The position numbers and the translations under genes were made by a program. DNA of 64,000 bases from Pseudomonas luteola NBRC 103146. GTDB lineage: Bacteria; Pseudomonadota; Gammaproteobacteria; Pseudomonadales; Pseudomonadaceae. How positions within the stretch are numbered: the stretch's first letter is position 1; each line of letters begins with the position of its first letter. Positions 55,356 through 63,983 of the stretch are shown in pieces. The DNA is taken from the NCBI RefSeq assembly GCF_002091675.1, contig NZ_BDAE01000002.1, forward strand, positions 181,481 to 245,480, in the 5' to 3' direction. The notes beneath the pieces were generated by a model. That model searched no databases, had not been told where the DNA came from, and worked only from the letters and a program-made list of their open reading frames with translations.

Positions 55356-58300
55356 TTAGAAGCGCAAGCTCAGGTTGGCTTTGACATTCTGATCAGTGGT
55401 ATCGCTGCTGAGTTGGCCGCCGTAGCTGATCCCTACGCTGACCGTTTCGTTCAGGGCCATATCCACTGCGCCTTCGATAACGGCTGCGTTGCGAGCAATC
55501 GGTGCGCCTTCCAGGGTGAATGTATTGCCACCCTCGAACGCTGCCTTGTGCTCAGGCGTTACGTCGCCAAAGGCATGCCGCCACCCGAGAGTTGCGCTGG
55601 GCTTGAGTTGTACGCTGCCAACCGAGGCCGTAGTCGACGCACGCAAGCCCAGAGTGCTGAAGGTCACGTCTGTATCCTGGGATTTGTTATCCAGCGCCAG
55701 GGCACCGCTGCGCTCATGGAAGCTGTCGGTATGCACACGGACATGGGCAAGGCCCACGAAGGGCTCCAGCGTCACCTGATCCTGCCTGATCAGATAACCC
55801 AGTTCGCCAAACACCTGCGTGGTGCCTGCATCATAATTAGGCGACAGCCGATCGGCACTGCCCAGAACGGACAGGGTGCGCTTGGCATCAATGTCATGCC
55901 AGGTGTGCGCCGCGCCCAGCTTCAGGCTCAGGGCATCCCATTGGGCGCCGGCGTACAGACCCAGATGATAGTTGTCGCTCTTGGACGAGCCCGAGGTGTG
56001 GCGCAGGTCGAAGTCACTGTGGCTATAACCTGCCAGCGCGCCCAGGCGCCAGGTATCGTTAAGCGGTGCATCAGCGCCGAACAGGATGCCGGTGGTGTGC
56101 GTATCCAGACCTGAGACGTTATGTGTGCTATCGGTCTTGCCCCAGGCGCCAAGGGCTTGCGTCCAGACCACACCCCGGGCGTTATCGCCCATCAGGTTCT
56201 GCATGCCCGGCGCGGTATCGGCTCTCGAGACCTGGGCATTATGCAGGCGATCCGTCATGGCGTTACGGACCAGACGGCTGTCCTCGACCAATGCTGTCTG
56301 GGTAGAGGCGTGCAGTTCATTCGACAGCGCACGGAAGGTCTGCTGCGCCGTCGCCGTGTCCAACTGTGCCACCTGATCCCACAACGCACTGCCAGCTACG
56401 ACGCTATCCAGCCCAGCCGCAACGGCACGCTCGCTACGGGTCGTGCCCAGGGAGGCAAAGGTAGTGCTGTTGCGCTCCAGCGCCAACTCAACACCATTGG
56501 CAGAGTAGCTGAGCGTGGGCGTCAGAAAGGCATAGTTTGAGGTGACGTTGGCAAAGGTGCCGGTAACCCCGCCATTGGCTGTCAGGATGGAATAACGCTT
56601 CAAGGGTTGCCAGTTGCCGCTCTGGACCAGCGACAGCGTGCTGTTCTCGATCGTGGCGCTACCGGTCGCAACGATGCGATCCGTCTGGCCGGCCTCGTTG
56701 GTTTCAACCTGATAGACCGCTCCATTGGCGAGCGTGACATTACCGTTCACGCTCAACTGTCCGACAGAATTTCCGGGCGCGACGATGCCGCCCTGGGCCA
56801 CGACGAGGGTGCCGACCGTACCGTTGCCACCCAGGGTCGCGCCCTGGTTGACGGTAACGGCAGAGTTGGCGAGGCTCCCGTTCACGGCCAGGCGGCCTTC
56901 GTTGACTGCTGTGGTACCCGAAAAGCTGCTATTGCCGGTCAGGTCCAGCGAGCCGGCTCCGGACTTGATCAGCGAGCCGTTACCGGCAAGGGTGTTGCCC
57001 ATCGTATCGTCGACGGACTGGTCCAGCACAAGGGTGGCGTTGTTGGTGATGGCACCGCTGCCAAACGCGCGGGCATAGCCCCTGAGCGTACCGCCGTTGA
57101 TCGTCGTGCCGCCGGTATAGGTATTTTCGCCACTTAGCGTCAGCTCGCCGGTGCCATTCTTGATCAGCCCACCGCTACCGCTGATGTTATTTCGCCAGGC
57201 ATCCTTGGCGTTGAAGCCGCCGAGGCTGGCATCCATGTTGACCGTTACGTCGGAGGTGAAGGCCCCGTAGCCATCACCAGCCGCCAACAGGTTCAGACGG
57301 CCATAGCCGTTGGACTCATCGATGACCACATAGCCGGACGAGATTTCGGTACTAGCTAGCACATCACGACGCTGGCTGGCGTCCAGATAGGGGAAGCGGG
57401 TTTCCAGCAGCACTTCGGCATTGACCGGCACCACGGGCGCAAGGTCTGTCGGGCCTACCGGCGCAAAGCCATAGGTCATGCGTGAGGTATACAGCGCCTT
57501 GTCCTGCGCATGTTGCGAGAAGCGGTCCGTTGCCGGGTCGATTGGATCCATGCAGTTGTTGATATCGCCACCGCACTGCTCGGTGAAGTATGCCTGCGCC
57601 TGCTGAAAAGCCTCATTGCGAAGTTGGGCGTTATTGGTGAGGTTGTCGATAGCAAAGTAGGTCGCGGTGATACGGCCGCCTATTACATCGAACGGCGAAT
57701 GCATACCTGCGACGATCCGGTTGTTACCTACCTCCGAGGCGCGCAGCATCAGTTCTTCGAAGCGCTGCGGGATGGCATAGCTCAGGGCAATCGAGGAAAG
57801 ATAAGCCGCGTTGGTATGTCCACTGGGAAAGCCGCCGTCCGTTTCTGGAGTGCTGCTGCGAGCCGGCCGCAGGGAGGGCTGAATAATCTCTTCCTGGGTC
57901 TGGCGCCAGGGGCGAGGGTACTGATAGGCATTCTTGGCGGGTGTAGTGGATGCATCGTTGCGCACCGCACCGACCAGCTGGACAACCTTGCCCAGGGCGG
58001 ATGAGGTCTCGCCTGCACCGTTGCCCTTGTCGTCGTATTTGACGGTCTGGTTGGAGTCGTCGAACGTGGTGATGGTGGTAAAGGCACCGGAACCTGCGCG
58101 GTATCCGTCCGCCAGTGAGCCCAGCCCATCGATGGCGCTATAGCTCTGGTTGCGACGGTCATCGTAATAGGCTGCGATTTCCTGCTCACGTGTCCGAGTA
58201 TGGGAAAGGTCCACAACATACTGAACGTTACGCTGAAGAATCGGTGCCCCCAGCGCGGTCGGCGTACCGGTATTCCACGTGGCGCCGGGTGTCCAGAGCG

Positions 58301-58436
58301 TGTTGAAGCCAGACAGCAGGTCTACACCGTTAATGGCGTTGTTATCGGCACGACCGGCCGCTTGTACTGATGCAGCCAACAGGGACAGAACGAACGATGA
58401 AGCGACCACACACGAACTGACGTTTGACGGTCTCAC
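55356..58436 (-). CDS. PAP2-type acid phosphatase fused to an autotransporter
   Basis: 1026 residues. A signal peptide ends SVQAAGRA. The PAP2 phosphatase domain (to about residue 330) has FPSGHTNAAY and NNRIVAGMHSPFDVIGG, the SGH and RxxxGxHxxxD active-site motifs. A beta-helical passenger follows with a passenger-associated repeat (LSGENTYTGGTTINGGTLRG). The last 280 residues form the autotransporter barrel, ending in LSLRF. The enzyme would therefore be displayed on or released from the outer membrane. The start is a GTG at 58436 with AAAGGAG 6 nt upstream. Confidence 0.92.
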   Translation of the reverse strand: MRPSNVSSCVVASSFVLSLLAASVQAAGRADNNAINGVDLLSGFNTLWTPGATWNTGTPTALGAPILQRNVQYVVDLSHTRTREQEIAAYYDDRRNQSYSAIDGLGSLADGYRAGSGAFTTITTFDDSNQTVKYDDKGNGAGETSSALGKVVQLVGAVRNDASTTPAKNAYQYPRPWRQTQEEIIQPSLRPARSSTPETDGGFPSGHTNAAYLSSIALSYAIPQRFEELMLRASEVGNNRIVAGMHSPFDVIGGRITATYFAIDNLTNNAQLRNEAFQQAQAYFTEQCGGDINNCMDPIDPATDRFSQHAQDKALYTSRMTYGFAPVGPTDLAPVVPVNAEVLLETRFPYLDASQRRDVLASTEISSGYVVIDESNGYGRLNLLAAGDGYGAFTSDVTVNMDASLGGFNAKDAWRNNISGSGGLIKNGTGELTLSGENTYTGGTTINGGTLRGYARAFGSGAITNNATLVLDQSVDDTMGNTLAGNGSLIKSGAGSLDLTGNSSFSGTTAVNEGRLAVNGSLANSAVTVNQGATLGGNGTVGTLVVAQGGIVAPGNSVGQLSVNGNVTLANGAVYQVETNEAGQTDRIVATGSATIENSTLSLVQSGNWQPLKRYSILTANGGVTGTFANVTSNYAFLTPTLSYSANGVELALERNSTTFASLGTTRSERAVAAGLDSVVAGSALWDQVAQLDTATAQQTFRALSNELHASTQTALVEDSRLVRNAMTDRLHNAQVSRADTAPGMQNLMGDNARGVVWTQALGAWGKTDSTHNVSGLDTHTTGILFGADAPLNDTWRLGALAGYSHSDFDLRHTSGSSKSDNYHLGLYAGAQWDALSLKLGAAHTWHDIDAKRTLSVLGSADRLSPNYDAGTTQVFGELGYLIRQDQVTLEPFVGLAHVRVHTDSFHERSGALALDNKSQDTDVTFSTLGLRASTTASVGSVQLKPSATLGWRHAFGDVTPEHKAAFEGGNTFTLEGAPIARNAAVIEGAVDMALNETVSVGISYGGQLSSDTTDQNVKANLSLRF

Positions 58437-58576
58437 TAATGACTCCTTTCATGTATCCGAAGCTTTACGAAAAGGTACAAAGCGGTACAAAGGTCGAGGA
58501 GCGTACGTAGCCAGCTTTTCAGTTCTGTGGCGGGAACATGACAATTGGGTTGTGCGATGACGTTTAGGCGGCCATG

Positions 58577-58600
58577 AAAAAGCCCGGTCTAGACCGGGCT
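58577..58600 (-). terminator. Intrinsic terminator of mdaB
   Basis: AGCCCGGTCT-AGACCGGGCT is a perfect palindrome (58581-58600); on the minus strand it runs into TTTTTC. It starts 20 nt past the mdaB stop. Confidence 0.9.
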
Positions 58601-58619
58601 TCATGCTGACGCAGACTGA

Positions 58620-59204
58620 TTACTGCTGACCGAATACGCGCGTCAGGTGCGCTTTGTATTCGGCCTGATGACGCTCGATATCCGGCGCCTTGATGACATC
58701 ATTCGCCAGATAGGTCGGCAGGGCCTCAAGGCCTACAAACTGCTGCGACTTGTGGAAGGGGAAGTACACACCGTCCACACCTTTGCCCTCGAAGAAGTTG
58801 CCCGGCTCGTCGAACGCTTCACGCGGTGCGTTCCAGGTCAGGGACAGCATGTAGCGACGGCCCTGCAGCAGGCCACCAGTGCCGTACTGCTTGGTGGGAT
58901 CGCTACGGGTACGACCGTCGTTGGCATATAGAGAGCCGTGGCCGGCGGTCAGGACCTCGTCCAGATACTTCTTGACGGTCCAGGGGGCGCCCATCCACCA
59001 CCCCGGCATCTGATAAATGATGGCATCAGCCCACAGGTACTTCTGGACTTCAGCCTCAACATCGTAACCCGACTCGATCACGGTTTCCTTGACGGTATGG
59101 CCCAGCTCGCTCAGATGGCCCACAGCCAGAGTGTGCAGGGTTTCGTTATAACGCCCTGCGGAATGGGCGAACGATTTGCCGCCATTGATCAACAAGATAT
59201 TCAT
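58620..59204 (-). CDS. mdaB: NAD(P)H:quinone oxidoreductase MdaB
   Basis: 194 residues, against 193 in E. coli MdaB. MNILLINGGKSFAHSAGRYN is the flavodoxin-like N-terminus, IYQMPGWWMGAPWTVKKYLDEV the active-site block and GKGVDGVYFPFHKSQQFVGL the C-terminal part. It reduces quinones in two-electron steps and protects from redox-cycling drugs. The ATG at 59204 has GGGAG upstream. It is divergent from a LysR gene, with a palindrome between them. Confidence 0.94.
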   Translation of the reverse strand: MNILLINGGKSFAHSAGRYNETLHTLAVGHLSELGHTVKETVIESGYDVEAEVQKYLWADAIIYQMPGWWMGAPWTVKKYLDEVLTAGHGSLYANDGRTRSDPTKQYGTGGLLQGRRYMLSLTWNAPREAFDEPGNFFEGKGVDGVYFPFHKSQQFVGLEALPTYLANDVIKAPDIERHQAEYKAHLTRVFGQQ

Positions 59205-59310
59205 GAAAGCTCCCACTTAAACGGGTAGGGCGCAAAAGGGGTGCGCCAGAAAGCGGTACAGTGTCCTCCGCACATGCTTGTCGTTAAAGTAGATAAACTG
59301 GAAAAGATAA

Positions 59311-59325
59311 TTGATTTGAAATCAA
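59311..59325. promoter_or_regulatory. LysR-type operator palindrome
   Basis: TTGATTTGAAATCAA is a perfect palindrome around a central G and contains the T-N11-A pattern bound by LysR-type regulators. It lies 22-36 nt before the lysR start in the 142-nt divergent region with mdaB. Confidence 0.75.
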
Positions 59326-59346
59326 GAATGACGGGCGAAGGCAGGC

Positions 59347-60240
59347 ATGAAAACCACGCTGGAAGAACATCTGGTATTCAAGACCGTTGTCGAAACGGGT
59401 TCCATAACCGCAGCGGCCGACCAGTTGGGACAAACCGTTTCGGGCGTGAGTCGCGCTCTTAGCCGCCTCGAGCAAAAGCTTGACACCACACTGTTACGTC
59501 GCACGACCCGGCGTCTGGAGCTTACCGATGAGGGACGGCATTTCCTGACCCAGGTCCGTGCCATACTGGCCTCGGTCGATGAGGCCGAGGAGCAACTGGC
59601 GATCCGGCGGCAACGGCCGGCAGGCCGTTTGCGGGTAAATGCGGCACCGTCCTTCATGTATCACGTTGTCGTCCCGTTGGTGGGTCTGTTCCGTGAACAG
59701 TATCCCGGCATTACGCTGGAGCTGGACACGAATGACCGCTTCATCGACCTGCTGGAACAGCGCACGGATGTTGCCATCCGGATCGGCGAATTGCGTGACT
59801 CTACTCTGCACGCGCGACCGTTGGGGCAGAGCAGGCTCGGCCTGCTGGCCAGCCCGGGCTACCTGAATAGGCATGGGACACCGCTTGCTGTCGCTGACCT
59901 GCATAAACATACCTTGATCGGTTTCAGCCAGCTTGATCACCTCAATCAGTGGCCGCTACCAAACGAGCGAGGTGCTACGCTGGCGGTTTCGCCCGATATA
60001 TCCGCCTCAAGCGGGATGACGATTCAGGCATTGGCACTGGCCGGACAAGGAATTGTGTGCCTGGCAGACTACATGACACGGTCGGCTCGCGAGCAGGGTC
60101 TGCTTGTTCCGATCATGAGGGATCAGGTGCAGGACTCCTTTCAGATCATCAATGCGGTTTACTACCGCAATACCCAACTCTCACTGCGGATCACGCTGTT
60201 TCTGGACTTTATTGCAGAGCATTTGCGCGAGCGCTTGTAG
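59347..60240 (+). CDS. LysR-family transcriptional regulator
   Basis: 297 residues. The helix-turn-helix region reads LVFKTVVETGSITAAADQLGQTVSGVSRALSRLEQKL near residues 8-45, and the substrate-binding domain begins near 90 with GRLRVNAAP. The divergent mdaB gene and the palindrome between them suggest it controls mdaB. Its group (CrgA/DsdC-like) often responds to quinones or electrophiles; the effector is unknown. Confidence 0.92.
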   Translation: MKTTLEEHLVFKTVVETGSITAAADQLGQTVSGVSRALSRLEQKLDTTLLRRTTRRLELTDEGRHFLTQVRAILASVDEAEEQLAIRRQRPAGRLRVNAAPSFMYHVVVPLVGLFREQYPGITLELDTNDRFIDLLEQRTDVAIRIGELRDSTLHARPLGQSRLGLLASPGYLNRHGTPLAVADLHKHTLIGFSQLDHLNQWPLPNERGATLAVSPDISASSGMTIQALALAGQGIVCLADYMTRSAREQGLLVPIMRDQVQDSFQIINAVYYRNTQLSLRITLFLDFIAEHLRERL

Positions 60241-60365
60241 CGTCTGTCGACCGGTAGCGATTGCTGTTCAGGCACTTCGGCCCGAATACAGCCTCCTAAT
60301 AAAATGTTATCCAGAACAGGTGATGCCTATGAGCAACGCCTGTCCGTGCCTCGAAGGAGTTTGCC

Positions 60366-61391
60366 ATGTACCGGATCGGCTTTGCCTGCAATTACCGCCA
60401 TCCCGACAGAAGCCTGCCTGCAAAAGAGATCGAAGCCATCGAGCGGCTCTACAATGGCAAGACCACCACGCTACGTTGGCTGTCCAGCCAGACAACCGAG
60501 GCGGCCGAAGAGAAGCTGCTCTATGTGATCGAGCACAATCTTCAGGCCCAGATGCGTCTGTTGCAGTATGTCAATTCCTTGCCAGCTCACCTGCACATGA
60601 TGCGCATGAGCAGCGATATCCTGCCGTTCTACAGCCATCCCAGTTATGCCTATTTCTACGACTCCACGGCTATCCGGGATTTCATCTCCGAACAGTTCCA
60701 AGGTATCGGTGACTATGCGCGTACCCATGACATTCGCCTCTCCATGCACCCGGGGCAGTATTGTGTGCTGGCCTCGGATAACCCGGATACGGTGGAAAAC
60801 AGCATCCGCGAATTTGAGTACCACGCCGATATGATTCGCATGATGGGCTATGGACGGCAGTTTCAGGATTTCAAATGCAATATCCACATTGCGGGCAAGC
60901 TGGGCGTCGAAGGCATCCTGCATATCTGGCCGCGCCTGTCAGACGTGGCCCGCAACTGCATTACCTTTGAGAACGAGGAAAAGAAATACGGTGTCGACGC
61001 CTGCCTTGAGCTAGCCGACCACGCTCCGGTCGTTCTGGATATCCACCACTGCTGGATTCACGAAGGTCGCTACATCGACCGTCATGACCCACGGGTACAG
61101 CGCATCGTTGAAAGCTGGCGGGGCGTACGTCCGGCCATGCACTACTCACAGTCCCAGGAGATGTTGATGGAGCTGGGTATCTCGGCTGACGAGAAGATTG
61201 AAATGGAACAACTGCTGACCAAGGTCAACAAGCGTGACCTGTATGGTCACAGTGACCGGATGTGGAACCGCTGGTGTAACGAATACGCCAAGTCATTTCT
61301 GGACAAGTTCGACATCATGTTCGAAGCCAAGCACAAAAACCTCGCCGTGATCGATTTCTACGAACAATACATGGTTCAAAAAGCTGCCTAG
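60366..61391 (+). CDS. uvsE: UV damage endonuclease UvsE
   Basis: 341 residues. MYRIGFACNYRHPD at the start and the TIM-barrel blocks LSMHPGQYCVLASDNPDTVENSI, CITFENEEKKYGVDACLELAD and VVLDIHHCWIH contain the metal-binding His, Glu and Asp residues of UVDE. It nicks DNA 5' of pyrimidine dimers and other lesions, an alternative to UvrABC. AAGGAG lies 7 nt before the ATG. It is not obviously in an operon. Confidence 0.93.
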   Translation: MYRIGFACNYRHPDRSLPAKEIEAIERLYNGKTTTLRWLSSQTTEAAEEKLLYVIEHNLQAQMRLLQYVNSLPAHLHMMRMSSDILPFYSHPSYAYFYDSTAIRDFISEQFQGIGDYARTHDIRLSMHPGQYCVLASDNPDTVENSIREFEYHADMIRMMGYGRQFQDFKCNIHIAGKLGVEGILHIWPRLSDVARNCITFENEEKKYGVDACLELADHAPVVLDIHHCWIHEGRYIDRHDPRVQRIVESWRGVRPAMHYSQSQEMLMELGISADEKIEMEQLLTKVNKRDLYGHSDRMWNRWCNEYAKSFLDKFDIMFEAKHKNLAVIDFYEQYMVQKAA

Positions 61392-61481
61392 GTCTCAAAC
61401 CTGGGCACTCTCTGGTTTCTGGCCTGCAAAGCCCCGTAAGCTGGCTATAGTCACTAGAACAATAATAAGAGGAGCACTGCC

Positions 61482-62015
61482 ATGCCTGAACTCGCCCGTC
61501 GTGAATTCTGGAAAGAACTCCAGCCGATTCCGAACAGCTTGAAGCCTGATGCCAGGCCTGAGGTCTACATCGAGGACGCGCCGACAGAAGACGAGCGCTA
61601 TTACGTGCCGTTTACCGATACCGTCTCGAGTCGCCCGTTATGGATCTCGCCCTCCGAGAACAAGTGGTGCGATGTCCTCATGGCCAAACAGGCGGGCCTG
61701 GTGAACCGTCATTACCATCCCCATGAGGTTTTTGCCTATACCATCTCTGGAAAGTGGGGCTACCTGGAGCATGGCTGGACGGCCAGAGCCGGCGACTTCG
61801 TTTACGAAACGCCTGGCGAGGGGCATACGCTGGTGGCTTATGATTATGATGAGCCGATGCGGGTCTTCTTTATCGTCAAGGGCCCTCTGATCTGGCTGGA
61901 TCAGGACGGCAACGCCGCGGGCTATTTCGATGTACACGACTATATCAAGCTCTGCCGGGAGCATTTCGAGCGCGTCGGTATCGGCGCAGATTACGTCGAT
62001 ACCTTGTTCCGCTAG
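61482..62015 (+). CDS. Cupin protein of the 2,4'-dihydroxyacetophenone dioxygenase family
   Basis: 177 residues. The cupin core has RHYHPHEVFAYTISGKWGYLEHGW and YETPGEGHTLV, with His residues for an iron or other metal centre. The family includes 2,4'-dihydroxyacetophenone dioxygenase, but most members have unknown substrates, so only the family is assigned. AAGAGGAG lies 7 nt before the ATG. It follows uvsE by 90 nt. Confidence 0.87.
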   Translation: MPELARREFWKELQPIPNSLKPDARPEVYIEDAPTEDERYYVPFTDTVSSRPLWISPSENKWCDVLMAKQAGLVNRHYHPHEVFAYTISGKWGYLEHGWTARAGDFVYETPGEGHTLVAYDYDEPMRVFFIVKGPLIWLDQDGNAAGYFDVHDYIKLCREHFERVGIGADYVDTLFR

Positions 62016-62020
62016 GTAAA

Positions 62021-62051
62021 AGCGCCCTGCGATCCTGCCTTGCAGGGCGCT
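62021..62051. terminator. Shared hairpin between convergent cupin and DUF1206 genes
   Basis: AGCGCCCTGC (62021-62030) pairs with GCAGGGCGCT (62042-62051). On the minus strand it is followed by TTTTACC, so it serves the DUF1206 gene best; it lies 5 nt past the plus-strand stop. Confidence 0.7.
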
Positions 62052-62054
62052 ACG

Positions 62055-62870
62055 TCATACCGGGACGTTCATATTGATACGACGCCATACCGCTTCGGCA
62101 AAGCTGTAGACCGCAAAGGCGATCAAACCCAGCGCAACCACCAGCAGAATGATATGGCCGAAAGGCAAGTTCTGAAGCCCGTTGAGAGCCTCCTTGATTC
62201 CCGGTGGGTGCATTGCATCGTAGCGTGAGCCGCTGACAGCCAGCAGTACGGCAATCTCGATAAAGGCCACCCCCCGTGCAATCAGTCCGAATCGGGAGAC
62301 GGGGCGTACCATGCGCATGACACCTTCATCCGCCTCGAAATACCGTTCGAAGGAGGCCTTCCACCCCTTGATGATATGGGCAATGCCTACACCCAGCGGA
62401 ATCAGGGCTATCAGCCGTATCACTATATTGGAGTGGTCCCAGCTGAGCAGGTGTGAAAGAAAGTCCTGTGCCTGACCACCACCTCCAGAGCCTCCGCCCT
62501 CACCAGGAGTTTTGAAACCGCTGATCAGAAGGCCTAGGGCGAAGAGCGCCAGGAGGACATATGTCACGCCACTGGCGAGGAGTCCTGTACGGATCGTTAA
62601 TCCTTTGAGATCCGTGCCGTGATGATCCGAATCTCGTAGAGCCTGTACGGCACGCCAGGCTGCAAAGGCTGCAAGCCCGATCACCACAATCCAGAGCAGG
62701 GTACTGCCGGACGGTTGCGCCAATACGGTTTGCAGGCTCTGATGACTGTCGACGGGTTGTCCTGAGCCTATGGCTGCCAGTAATGCGAAGCCACCGATAA
62801 TGAGGTACACCACGCCTCGGGCAGCGTAGCCACCACGGGCCAGCCAGGTAAGGCCTCGGTTGGGAGTCAT
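62055..62870 (-). CDS. DUF1206 membrane protein
   Basis: 271 residues with about six membrane helices in three similar pairs, each starting with a block like WLARGGYAARGVVYLIIGGFAL, as in FRLIARGVAFIEIAVLLAV. This threefold repeat is the mark of DUF1206. A Gly-Ser-rich loop (GEGGGSGGGGQ) links two of the repeats. The function is unknown. It lies in front of the third sRNA region. Confidence 0.88.
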   Translation of the reverse strand: MTPNRGLTWLARGGYAARGVVYLIIGGFALLAAIGSGQPVDSHQSLQTVLAQPSGSTLLWIVVIGLAAFAAWRAVQALRDSDHHGTDLKGLTIRTGLLASGVTYVLLALFALGLLISGFKTPGEGGGSGGGGQAQDFLSHLLSWDHSNIVIRLIALIPLGVGIAHIIKGWKASFERYFEADEGVMRMVRPVSRFGLIARGVAFIEIAVLLAVSGSRYDAMHPPGIKEALNGLQNLPFGHIILLVVALGLIAFAVYSFAEAVWRRINMNVPV

Positions 62871-62989
62871 GCTGATTAGGTTTCCTGTAGTTATGAGGGA
62901 TACAGGAAAAGACCCGGCGACTGAGGCTGCGGTTCGTATTCACGGCTGGGGTAGCAAGCCAAACGGACGAAAGGCGATTGGCCAGTATT

Positions 62990-63007
62990 TGTAGGAAAAG
63001 GCTTACA
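62990..63007 (+). promoter_or_regulatory. GacA-type box upstream of sRNA copy 3
   Basis: TGTAGGAAAAGGCTTACA matches the GacA site TGTAAG-N6-CTTACA in 11 of 12 fixed positions, the best of the three. The first base is 62 nt before the -10 TAATCT at 63052-63057. Confidence 0.85.
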
Positions 63008-63063
63008 AGGACTCTCAGCGGTTGGCTCTAGGGGAAACGAAGGGAGAGGCGTAATCTATTTAC

Positions 63064-63181
63064 ATCGGAGCAGCGCACGGAAGCGCTCATGGTAGATCAA
63101 GGATCCGATATGACCGCCAGGATGGCAGCTTGACAGGATGTCGAGCATGGTCAACGAAACCCCGCTACGGCGGGGTTTTTC
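63064..63181 (+). ncRNA. RsmX/Y/Z-class small RNA, copy 3
   Basis: About 118 nt, the 5' end inferred from the -10 at 63052-63057. GGA elements: AGCGC-ACGGAA-GCGCT (63072-63087), GATCAAGGATC near 63095-63105, GCC-AGGAT-GGC (63116-63126) and GAC-AGGAT-GTC (63132-63142). The terminator is CCCCGC-TACG-GCGGGG (63160-63175) plus a T-run. The sequence aligns along its length with copies 1 and 2, with differences mostly outside stems or compensated. It lies between the divergent DUF1206 gene and a convergent GNAT gene. Confidence 0.86.
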
Positions 63182-63195
63182 CGTTTCACCGCTGT

Positions 63196-63723
63196 TTAGC
63201 AGTCTATTCTCCGGGTCAGTCGACGTTCCAGACCGACGGGTCCTTTATACGTCCTGCCCTCATCGATCCATCCTTCTTTTAAATAGAGCCCCAGCGCTGA
63301 TTCATTGTGGGCGTCTACTGCTAGTTGAATATGCCGGATATCGGGCCACTGCCTGCAGACCAGCTCGGGAAGCGCCCGCAGGCAGGCTTTGCCCAGCCCT
63401 CGGCCCTGTGCGCGAGCCGCGATTTGCAAGGCATGGAGCGAGCAGGCATCGGCGCTGACCCACTGGGGAGACAGGGGAGGCCGCTTGAGTAGAAACAGAC
63501 CTGCCGGCAGGCCTGCTTCCAACAGGGCGAACCCTTGTACATGCCGAGGTGACTGCTCCTCAAGACTCACCAGTGCAGCCTCAGGCGTACCTGAAAAGGC
63601 TATCTGCCCAGGGTGTAATTCAAGGCTGAGCAGCGCCTGGCGCTGGGCATCGTCAAGGGCGGTAATGGCTTCAATCAAAAGAGGGCCATCATTTCGTCGG
63701 ACCTTTGAACCGTTAATGACCAC
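63196..63723 (-). CDS. GNAT family N-acetyltransferase
   Basis: 175 residues. The acetyl-CoA loop is IAARAQGRGLGKACLRALPELV, followed by IQLAVDAHNESALGLYLKEGW, the typical C-terminal GNAT block. The substrate is unknown. A GTG at 63723 is preferred, as AGGA lies 7 nt upstream; the TTG at 63729 is less likely. The stop lies about 15 nt past the sRNA copy 3 terminator, which may also serve it in the opposite direction. Confidence 0.86.
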   Translation of the reverse strand: MVINGSKVRRNDGPLLIEAITALDDAQRQALLSLELHPGQIAFSGTPEAALVSLEEQSPRHVQGFALLEAGLPAGLFLLKRPPLSPQWVSADACSLHALQIAARAQGRGLGKACLRALPELVCRQWPDIRHIQLAVDAHNESALGLYLKEGWIDEGRTYKGPVGLERRLTRRIDC

Positions 63724-63800
63724 TATCAATCCTGTCGATTTCTCAAGGTATCAATCACAGCGTACTGTGAAGCCTGGCTTAAGAGTAGATAGAGGTCCTT

Positions 63801-63983
63801 ATGCCCATTGTTCAAATCATGTCAGTAGTAGGCAGTGCCGTACCTGCTGCGCTTCGGGAGGCCGGTTTTATGGTCTGCTGGTATCTGGTACGCAATGGCG
63901 AGCGCATCAGTGGTCCGTTCACCACGCGTCAGGAGGCACAAGTGCAAATGAGCACCTTGGCCGAGTTGCATACCGTCGCCTGA
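63801..63983 (+). CDS. Possible small protein of unknown function
   Basis: 60 residues. GAGGT lies 5 nt before the ATG. The second half, CWYLVRNGERISGPFTTRQEAQVQM, looks like a short folded element of the kind seen in small stand-alone proteins; the first half is hydrophobic. No family is recognised, and the ORF could be chance. Confidence 0.5.
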   Translation: MPIVQIMSVVGSAVPAALREAGFMVCWYLVRNGERISGPFTTRQEAQVQMSTLAELHTVA

